A stretch of 34,295 bases of DNA. Origin: Proteiniphilum sp. Its GTDB lineage: Bacteria; Bacteroidota; Bacteroidia; Bacteroidales; Dysgonomonadaceae. How positions within the stretch are numbered: position 1 is the stretch's first letter; each line of letters starts with the position of its first letter. Under the pieces are notes generated by a model. The model had not been told where the DNA came from. It saw only the letters and a program-made list of their open reading frames with translations, and did no database searches. Made by a program: the position numbers and the translations under genes. The DNA lies in the NCBI GenBank assembly GCA_031255275.1, contig JAIRSV010000056.1, positions 1 through 34,295 on the forward strand. The letters run 5' to 3'. This document shows positions 27,201 through 34,295 of the stretch, in pieces.

Positions 27201-29483
27201 AGTAACGACGGAACCGTCGGCAGTTCTGACCCTCACGATATAGACACCCCTGGGCAGGTGTGCCGACGAATAGGAAGCCCGGTTAATACTTATATCCGTG
27301 GTTTCGTGATGAATCTTTATCCCCGATGAATAGAAAATTTCCCATTCGATCAGTTCATAATTCGACTCGATGAATATCCGCTTCACTTCGCCGGAGTGGT
27401 AAACCGTCAGTTTCGGCAGTTCCTTTTCCGGCTCCACCGACACGGAGGAATTCCCGACTGCATAGGACGCAATCAGCAGCGTGGTGTTGACGGGATTTTC
27501 GATATTCTCCGACGATTTGACCCATCCCAGTCCGTTTTTCATCCATGCCGTGGAGATAAGTCCCGACCCGATTTTCCTGGGTTCGGCGCTGAAAGCGGAA
27601 AATCCAGAAGGTATTCCGTTCGCGTCGTAATAGGCGATGTAGAATGATCCCGATACGCTTACGGGGTTGTCAAACCGGATGTAGTTTTCCACGCTGTGCG
27701 CCATGTCGCGGGGGGCGACCGGGAATCCGGAATGATCGAAGTATCTGTAACTGTAATTGTAGGGCTGCTCGTGGAGAAGCAGCTCCGGTCCGTTTTCGCC
27801 CGAATAAACCCTTATCCTGATGTTCATCCCCGAAATGTTGCTCACGGACGGCGAGGAGAGGAAGGCGCCCCGCAGCTTCGTGCCGGGACGGGCGTGAAAC
27901 TGTTCGGCAAATTCCGTGTACCCGAAGGGGTTGCCGGTCGCAAACAGGGGTACGGACTGAAAGAGGTATTTTACCGCCGCATCGCCCTGTTTGAAGTTGT
28001 GACTTTTCGTGTAAATATCCTGCGGATAGGGGTTGAAGGCCCTCATTTGCGTGGCCTGCGATCCTGTCGGATCGAGGTAATGGCTGATCGGGCGGGGATT
28101 GGTAAGCGATCCCTGTACGTTCCAGAATCCGGAGAGGGAGGCGTAATAGTCAGGCCCCTTCTGCGACGAGCACATCGACGCTCCGCCGGTGAGCGTACCC
28201 AGTACCCTTTTTCCCCGGTCGACGAGCGGCGAACCCGAAGAGCCTCCTTCGGTGGCGCCGGTATCCCATCCCTTCACTTCCAGAAAGGTGAGGGGTTCGC
28301 TCGGATAGTTGTGCGGGAGGTTGAATGAACCCAAGCTTAGCCGGTCATCCTCTATCGCCACCTTCTTGACGCCGCCGTAGGGGTGGTGAAGGCCGTGATA
28401 CGGCGCCGGAGGGGAGGCGCTGACGTTCCATCCCAGGTAAGAGGGCTGGTATTCCGCCGGCGGAATCTCCTTCAACTTCAGCAGGGAAATGTCGTGCCTC
28501 TCGCTGATCAGTACCGAGTCGGCCGAAGCCATCGTCATTTGCAGCGGGCCGCGGATGTCGGTGTTACACAGCGGAGAGTTGTAGTTGAAGAAGATGACGA
28601 TGCTGCCGGCTACCTTGTCGTAGAGCCAGTTTTCACTTTGTCCGAACTCCTGCCACTGACTGCCTGCGTCGAAGGCGTAATCGTTGTTCAGACAGTGGGT
28701 GGCCGTCAGCAGATAAGGTGTTCCATCCTCGGCCGTATTGTTCACGAGCACTCCGGTGCAGTAGATCATCCCGTTGATGATCAGCCCTACCACGCCGCTT
28801 CCGGGACGGATGTCTTCCGGATGGCAGACTATGTTGGGGTGACAGTGCTGACGCGGGTCTCCCGGCTCGGCTATACCTGCGAAGATCCCTGTGAAGTCGT
28901 GATTCACTTCGCCGATCTCGATCTCACCGCCGAACGTTGCTCCGAGCGGTTCCCGGTATTCCACGATCAGTTCGTCGCCTCCGACGGGCTGTACGGGGAG
29001 CTTGTTCAGCGGCGTATTGTTCTTTTCGGTGTACGCGCCGAGGATCTCCGTCTGGTCGGGATTGTAGACGAATGTCTGCGCTCCCGGCGGAAGCCTGAAT
29101 TTCGTGAAGAGGATGTTGAGCGAATAGGCGCCTTTGGAGCGGATGCCTACGCGCCACACCATCATGTTGCCGGAAACGAATGTGATGCCTGAATTGTCGG
29201 GACGGAGTGCCGGGAGGAATTTGCGGGCAAATTCCAGACTCTTGAGGTTTGCCGCATCCGGATCCTGTTGCGCGCTTCGCAGAGCGGCCTCTCTGTCAAA
29301 CGCGGGCATGTCTACGAACAGGCTTGCGCCCGGATCTGCAGACCGCGCTTCCATCCCGGCGTGAAGCGGAAGGGGCCTTCCTCCGTGACTGATTTGCCCG
29401 GAGACGGGGTGGAGGAGGAGACCGAAAACGAGCAGGAGACCGCTTTTCGGGAGAGTCCGAATGGGGACGGGGAGTGTACGCAT
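27180..29483 (-). CDS. Secreted trypsin-like serine peptidase with T9SS type A C-terminal sorting domain
   Basis: Signal peptide MRTLPVPIRTLPKSGLLLVFGLLLHPVSG; YLLTATHCLNN (His), HDISLLKLK (Asp), TEGGSSGSPLVD (Ser); C-terminus LTVYHSGEVKRIFIESN...GVYIVRVRTADGSVVTKKVAVI. The first 242 aa of the 1009-aa ORF are out-of-frame prfB. Confidence 0.9.
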   Translation of the reverse strand: MRTLPVPIRTLPKSGLLLVFGLLLHPVSGQISHGGRPLPLHAGMEARSADPGASLFVDMPAFDREAALRSAQQDPDAANLKSLEFARKFLPALRPDNSGITFVSGNMMVWRVGIRSKGAYSLNILFTKFRLPPGAQTFVYNPDQTEILGAYTEKNNTPLNKLPVQPVGGDELIVEYREPLGATFGGEIEIGEVNHDFTGIFAGIAEPGDPRQHCHPNIVCHPEDIRPGSGVVGLIINGMIYCTGVLVNNTAEDGTPYLLTATHCLNNDYAFDAGSQWQEFGQSENWLYDKVAGSIVIFFNYNSPLCNTDIRGPLQMTMASADSVLISERHDISLLKLKEIPPAEYQPSYLGWNVSASPPAPYHGLHHPYGGVKKVAIEDDRLSLGSFNLPHNYPSEPLTFLEVKGWDTGATEGGSSGSPLVDRGKRVLGTLTGGASMCSSQKGPDYYASLSGFWNVQGSLTNPRPISHYLDPTGSQATQMRAFNPYPQDIYTKSHNFKQGDAAVKYLFQSVPLFATGNPFGYTEFAEQFHARPGTKLRGAFLSSPSVSNISGMNIRIRVYSGENGPELLLHEQPYNYSYRYFDHSGFPVAPRDMAHSVENYIRFDNPVSVSGSFYIAYYDANGIPSGFSAFSAEPRKIGSGLISTAWMKNGLGWVKSSENIENPVNTTLLIASYAVGNSSVSVEPEKELPKLTVYHSGEVKRIFIESNYELIEWEIFYSSGIKIHHETTDISINRASYSSAHLPRGVYIVRVRTADGSVVTKKVAVI

Positions 29484-29542
29484 GTGTGTATGCCTGTAAA
29501 TAATAATAATTTCAGTAATAATAATCCGTTTGGACGGGGGCG

Positions 29543-30656
29543 TTACGCATCGCCCCCGAATTCCATCAGGTAAGCTTTGATGAAGCCGTCCAGACTGCCG
29601 TCCATTACCCCCGTCACGTCCGACGTCTGGTGGTTGGTGCGGTGATCTTTTACGCGACGGTCGTCGAATACGTAGCTGCGGATCTGCGAACCCCATTCGA
29701 TCTTTTTCTTGCCTGCTTCGACGGCGGCCTGCGCCGTGCGACGTCTGTCGAGTTCCAGCTCGTAGAGCTGCGATCTGAGCAGACGCAGTGCATTCTCGCG
29801 GTTGCCCGACTGTGAACGGCTTTCGGTATTCTCGATCACAATCTCCCGTTCCTCGCCCGAGTCCGGGTCCCGGTAGCGGTAGTGCAGGCGTACGCCTGTT
29901 TCCACCTTGTTCACGTTCTGTCCCCCGGCGCCTGATGAACGGAAGGTATCCCAGCTCAGGCCGGCCGGATTTACCTCGATCTTGATGGAGTCGTCCACCA
30001 GCGGTACTACGAAGACGGAGGCGAACGAAGTCATGCGTTTTCCCTGCGCGTTGAAGGGCGATACGCGTACCAGCCGGTGTACTCCGTTTTCGCTTTTCAG
30101 GAAGCCGTAAGCCAGGTCGCCCTCCACCTGCAGCGTGGCTGTTTTGATGCCGGCTTCGTCGCCGTCCAGCCAGTTGGTGACGGTGGTTTTGTAGTTTTTG
30201 CTCTCGCACCAGCGCTGATACATGCGGAAGAGCATGGAGGCCCAGTCTTGACTCTCCGTGCCGCCGGCGCCGGCGTTGATCTTCAATACTGCGCCCAGCC
30301 GGTCTTCTTCGCGACGGAGCATATTCTTCAGTTCCAGCTCTTCCAGCAGCCGGAGGGCGCGCGTACAGGCGGCGTCGACCTCTTCTTCCGAGACGACGCC
30401 CTCTTTCGCGAAGTCGAATGCCAGTTGCAGCTCTTCGACGGACGACCGGACTTCCCGGCAGGCGTTGATCCAGAATTTCAGTTCGCGTACCACCTTCATT
30501 TGCCGTTCGGCAGCTTCGGCGTCGCTCCAGAAGTCGGGCGACTGGGTGCGCAGTTCTTCTTCTTCTAACTGTATGCGTTTGGTATCGACGTCAAAGATAC
30601 CCCCTCAGCGCGGACTCGCGCTCCAACACATTTTTCAGTTGGTCTGTCGTTATCAT
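29543..30656 (-). CDS. prfB: Peptide chain release factor 2, expressed through a programmed +1 frameshift
   Basis: GGQ motif SSGAGGQNVNKVETGVRL; upstream zero-frame ORF MITTDQLKNVLERESALRGYL-TGA joins the main frame at AGGGGGTATCTTTGAC. The ORF track captures only 29543-30499. Confidence 0.94.
30590..30605 (-). promoter_or_regulatory. RF2 programmed +1 frameshift site AGGGGGTATCTTTGAC
   Basis: SD-like AGGGGG, slippery CTT, in-frame TGA and following C; downstream frame stays open into MKVVREL. Confidence 0.95.
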
Positions 30657-30875
30657 GTTTATCGTTTTTTTTGTTTTAGGATTCAGCGTGCAAATTTACG
30701 AAAAGATTGCGATATACGGATGGTGTTGTTAATAACCGGCAAAACAGCCTTCACGCTGCGCGCACTGCTTGTTCCGTCCGTCGCGGGAGGGCCGCTTCCC
30801 GCAGAGGATTTCTTCCCCCGGTGCGCGGGGAGCAGTCACGGAGATCTGATGGATCGGACGCGCCGGGCGGTCCGT

Positions 30876-32021
30876 TTACGGGATATAGAGGAGGAGCTTT
30901 TCGCCCGCTTTCAACCCCGCGTTCGTTTGCGGATTCCATTCCCTCAGCTGTTCGAGCGAGCAGCCGTATTGTCTTGAAATGGAATAGAGCGTTTCGCCTG
31001 CCCGTACCGTGTGGCTTCTGGGGGGTGGGGGGACGGTTGTATTTTCGTCATCCCTGAGGATCATCCCGCTTTTGGCCTGCCGGAGCGTTTCGTCTGCCCG
31101 TTCCCTGCCGTTTGCGGTCGACCCGGTGGGGTCGAGGGGCGGATTTTTCAGCGGATCGGTCTGTACGATTATCACCGGATCGTGTCCGTTTTCCGGACGG
31201 CTGTCCGGCTGTCCGGCGATGGTGACATGCTTCGTCGCTTTGTCGGGAATCATTTCCGGAATGTCAGGCTGTGCGGACTTTCTGCCTGTTTCGGGACGGC
31301 TGCCCGGCTGTCCGGCGATGGTGATGAATTTTGTCGCTTTGCCGGGAATCTTTTTCGGAATGTCAGGCCGTGCGGCGTCCCTGCCTGCCGCGAGGGCGCG
31401 GGGTGCGGGATGCTTCTTCCCGGCCGACGGGGGATTTTCAGGGTCGGCGTATGACGCCTTTCCGTTCAGCACCCTGCCTCCGCGCAGGTAGCGCGGTGCG
31501 AAATACGGTTCGGAGGAGGAGGAGATGATGACGCCGCGGGAGGTGGAGGAGTGGATGAATTTGAAGTGTCCGCCGGGAAATGCTTCCGTCACGATCCCCA
31601 CGTGTCCTATTTTCCCGTTCCTCCTGCGTCCCTCAAAAAAGACGAGATCGCCTTTGCGAAGCCCTCCCTTGCGGGTGATGGCGACGGTTTGTCTGCTCTG
31701 TCCCGCGGTGCTGGGTTCTAACCGGTAGCCGAACTTCCGGAATACGAAGGAGGTGTATCCCGAACAGTCGAAGGCCTCCGGTCCCCTGGCCGCATAGCGG
31801 TAGGGTTTGCCGAGGTATTTCCGGCCGTAGCGGACGATTTCGTCCGGCAGTGCTGTGGTGATTTGGGAGGTTTTGGAACTCCCGGCAGTTTTGGAGCCTT
31901 TGGTGGCCTGTCTGCCGGGGACAGCCGTCTTCCCCGCGCCGCACGAGGCGAGGACGAGTGACAGGACTGCCAGTGAAGCGGCCTTTCTCCAGCCGCCGTT
32001 TCCGTATGTCTTGATGATCAT
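30876..32021 (-). CDS. NlpC/P60 family lipoprotein with C-terminal LysM domain
   Basis: Lipobox-like SLVLASCG; AFDCSGYTSFVFRKFG (Cys), GHVGIVTEAF (His), LysM HTVRAGETLYSISRQYGCSLEQLREWNP. Confidence 0.92.
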   Translation of the reverse strand: MIIKTYGNGGWRKAASLAVLSLVLASCGAGKTAVPGRQATKGSKTAGSSKTSQITTALPDEIVRYGRKYLGKPYRYAARGPEAFDCSGYTSFVFRKFGYRLEPSTAGQSRQTVAITRKGGLRKGDLVFFEGRRRNGKIGHVGIVTEAFPGGHFKFIHSSTSRGVIISSSSEPYFAPRYLRGGRVLNGKASYADPENPPSAGKKHPAPRALAAGRDAARPDIPKKIPGKATKFITIAGQPGSRPETGRKSAQPDIPEMIPDKATKHVTIAGQPDSRPENGHDPVIIVQTDPLKNPPLDPTGSTANGRERADETLRQAKSGMILRDDENTTVPPPPRSHTVRAGETLYSISRQYGCSLEQLREWNPQTNAGLKAGEKLLLYIP

Positions 32022-32231
32022 GCTGTGCAGTAACTTGTATAAGCCACATTCCCGGTGGGCGGACGCAGAGAGGGCTGTGATTAATTTTGCCTCCTGTCGG
32101 GCGCGGGAAATGGATGATTCTTGCGGACAAAAATATATAAAATCACTGTTTTAACGGATAAATTTCCCGTTTTTTAACAGCGCGTTTCGGAAAGGGGGTG
32201 GTGCGTTAACTCATTATTACATTATTGCAGA

Positions 32232-32849
32232 TTATTCGATGATTATTTGGTAGCTGTTCCTCAGTTCCTCCCTCAGGTTCATCCCGGCGGTCAGGTGGAC
32301 GGTCTTGAATCCCAGTTGCAGCGCCGTTTCGATATTCGCGCGGCTGTCGTCGATGAACAGCGACTCTTCTGCCCTGATCCCGTAGCGGTTCAGCAGGATA
32401 CGGTAGAGCAGCGGGTCGGGTTTGACGGTCTTTTCCTCTCCCGAAACGACCATCCCGTCCAGATCCCTGAAGAAATCGTAACGCTTCATCGCGGCGGGGA
32501 TGGTTTCGGCTGACCAGTTGGTGAGCCCGTATACGCCGTATTTCTTCCTGAGCGGTCTGATCAGCGCCACGTTCTCCCCGATGATGCCGCCCAGCATCTC
32601 GTCCCACCGGCCGTAATACATGCCAATCTCCTCGCTGTATTCGGGATACTGTTCCTGCAGGCTCAGGGTAGCTTCGGCCAGAGGGCGTCCCGCATCCTGC
32701 AGGACGTTCCAGTCATAGCGGCATACGTGTTCCAGGAAATAGTTCATCTCCTCTTCCCGGTCGAATACTTTCCGGTAGAGGTAGACAGGATTCCAGTCAA
32801 TCAGCACCCCTCCGAAATCGAAGATAATGTTTCTTAATACATTCATCAC
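32232..32849 (-). CDS. HAD family phosphatase
   Basis: NIIFDFGGVLIDWNP motif I, VYGLTNWS motif II, K in EKTVKPDPLLY, SLFIDDSRANI motif IV. Confidence 0.94.
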   Translation of the reverse strand: MMNVLRNIIFDFGGVLIDWNPVYLYRKVFDREEEMNYFLEHVCRYDWNVLQDAGRPLAEATLSLQEQYPEYSEEIGMYYGRWDEMLGGIIGENVALIRPLRKKYGVYGLTNWSAETIPAAMKRYDFFRDLDGMVVSGEEKTVKPDPLLYRILLNRYGIRAEESLFIDDSRANIETALQLGFKTVHLTAGMNLREELRNSYQIIIE

Positions 32850-32936
32850 TCACTCAATGTCTAAAATGTTATGTTCACCCGGAATCTGTGTGGAGGTGGG
32901 ATTCATATATACATATATATATGGTATGGTATCCGG

Positions 32937-33983
32937 TCAAAGGGGATTTCCGAGCAGGGCTTCGGTCAGCCCGGTGCGGAAGGAATCCGTTTTGGGGTCG
33001 AAGATGCCGAAAGTTGAATTCCATTCCCAGTAAGCCCAGCTGAATCCCTGTTCTTCGAACCAGCGGGCGAGGAAGCGCGTCCACCGGATCCGCGACTCCA
33101 TATCCGCCCGCGAGAAGGCTCCGAACTCTCCTATATGGACGGGGATATTCCCTGTCCGGGCAATCCGTTTCGCCGGCCGGAAATCTTCGCGTACCGCCTC
33201 GTGTTCCACCTCCGAGTCGTTCCACACCGTGCCCAGCCATGCGTCGGAACCTTCCACCCACTCCGCCGCCTGGTGCGTGAAGTGGAAGGGGTTGTAGTAG
33301 TGGATGGTGAGGATGAGGTGCGGATCGTCGGGGATCTCGAGCGACTGCAGTGCGTCGACTCCGCCCCATTCGGCCACGCCGAGCAGCACGCAGCGTCCGG
33401 GATTGCTCTTCCTGATCGTGGAGAGTGCCTCCTTCGCGTAACCGTTCCACAAGTCCGCCGTCAGGTTGTCGTGCGGTTCGTTCATTATCTCGAAGAGAAG
33501 GCTGTCGGGATAGTCTCTGAAGCAGTCGGAAATCTGTTCCCACTGCGACAGGAAACGTTCCCTCTGTCCCGCCGGATCGGCATAGAGTCCGTCGTGATGA
33601 TGCATGTTGATGATTATATGCAGTCCGCTTTTCAGCGCCTCGTCCACAACCCGCCGGATGGTGTCCATAAACTCCGGGTAAATGGTATAGGGAGCGGAAG
33701 CCATGCTGCGGTCATCCCTTTCCCAGCGGATGGGGATTCGTACATGGCTGAAGCCGAGGCCGGCAATGCGTTTCATATCCTGCGGATCGAAGGGTGACTG
33801 CCACGAAGGCATTGCTTCGAAGGTATTGCCGATGTTCATACCCTTTCCCAGTCGCCCGTTCATTTCGGCAGCGGGCGTTTGCGGCGGATCTTCTTCCCGT
33901 CCGGCCTCTCGCGGAAGGGCGCAGTGACAGTTCAGCAGCGCGAGTAAAAGCGCCGGAAGTAAATACGGATTTATTCTGTTCAT
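32937..33983 (-). CDS. Glycoside hydrolase family 5 (cellulase-like), predicted lipoprotein/secreted
   Basis: GKGMNIGNTFEAMPSW, GFSHVRIPIRWE, LLFEIMNEPHD (acid/base Glu), IPVHIGEFGAF (nucleophile Glu). Confidence 0.93.
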   Translation of the reverse strand: MNRINPYLLPALLLALLNCHCALPREAGREEDPPQTPAAEMNGRLGKGMNIGNTFEAMPSWQSPFDPQDMKRIAGLGFSHVRIPIRWERDDRSMASAPYTIYPEFMDTIRRVVDEALKSGLHIIINMHHHDGLYADPAGQRERFLSQWEQISDCFRDYPDSLLFEIMNEPHDNLTADLWNGYAKEALSTIRKSNPGRCVLLGVAEWGGVDALQSLEIPDDPHLILTIHYYNPFHFTHQAAEWVEGSDAWLGTVWNDSEVEHEAVREDFRPAKRIARTGNIPVHIGEFGAFSRADMESRIRWTRFLARWFEEQGFSWAYWEWNSTFGIFDPKTDSFRTGLTEALLGNPL

Positions 33984-34112
33984 ATCTTAAGTAAGTATAA
34001 AAAAGAGTTTCAGCGCAAAAGTACGATTTTTTTTTGTGCAGGCCAATACGCCGGCAAAGATCGTGCGAGACGCCGACAACACACTGCTTTTTCTTCTCGC
34101 ACCGTGCGAGAC

Positions 34113-34167
34113 GCCAAAAACAACCAGCTCGGGGAGCGCCCGAGTGGCAAGGGGCGGGAGCACCCGC
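34113..34167 (+). repeat. Dispersed palindromic element, copy 3
   Basis: gccaaaaacaaccagctcggggagcgcccgagtggcaaggggcgggagcacccgc. Confidence 0.9.
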
Positions 34168-34240
34168 CCCGACGAACGATTTCGGAGCTAATTGTCTGCA
34201 CTGTGATTCTTCTGATTTACGTGATTTACATAACCAATGC

Positions 34241-34295
34241 GCCAAAAACAACTAGCTTGGGGAGCGCCGGAGCGGCAAGGGGCGGGAGCACCCGC
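34241..34295 (+). repeat. Dispersed palindromic element, copy 4 (runs into the window end)
   Basis: gccaaaaacaactagcttggggagcgccggagcggcaaggggcgggagcacccgc, nearly identical to copy 3. Confidence 0.9.

Noticed and set aside
28383-29192. 269-aa plus-strand ORF
   Set aside because: Antisense to the T9SS protease, no domain signature.
29484-30209. N-terminal 242 aa of the 1009-aa ORF (27180-30209) as part of the T9SS protease
   Set aside because: It is an alternative frame of prfB; a proper signal peptide starts at the ATG at 29483.
30591-30593. In-frame TGA making prfB a pseudogene
   Set aside because: The context AGGGGGTATCTTTGAC is the conserved RF2 programmed frameshift site, and the downstream frame is intact.
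30592-30600. TATCTTTG on the minus strand near the start of prfB as a promoter
   Set aside because: The match to TAnnTTTG is fully explained by the frameshift motif GGGTATCTTTGAC.
34034-34255. 73-aa ORF with PARGAPEWQGAGAP
   Set aside because: This peptide is a translation of the dispersed repeat and recurs in other ORFs over repeat copies; not a gene.

Overview
The window reads as about 34 kb of Bacteroidales-type chromosome. The evidence is several promoters of the Bacteroidetes form TTG-N19-21-TAnnTTTG, a T9SS-type C-terminus, and conserved gene content. Lineage within the order is inference only (Tannerellaceae-like is possible). Most of it is housekeeping or envelope content: an Lrp-type regulator, ispD-xseB-xseA, a subtilisin-like protease, an M20 aminoacyl-histidine dipeptidase, a flippase-like membrane protein, rsmA, corA, an S9 peptidase, a two-enzyme phosphoesterase, a cytidylate-kinase-like protein, a MATE transporter, two lipoproteins (LRR and C39-like), a KamA-family radical SAM protein, parA-parB-DUF5683-mltD, a T9SS trypsin-like protease, prfB with its programmed frameshift, an NlpC/P60-LysM lipoprotein, a HAD phosphatase and a GH5 glycosidase. 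Less ordinary items: (1) an array of about eleven 42-bp tandem repeats upstream of the phosphoesterase gene, whose units resemble the promoter the array runs into; (2) a compact unannotated transcription unit (about 18.0-18.4 kb) with promoter, operator-like palindrome, 49-aa ORF, hairpin and terminator; (3) a dispersed palindromic GC-rich element in four copies, one of which supplies the last codons and stop of a gene; (4) a duplicated ~80-bp promoter/inverted-repeat cassette flanking the C39-like lipoprotein gene. I did not see a CRISPR array, tRNA, rRNA, transposase or recognisable defence system.
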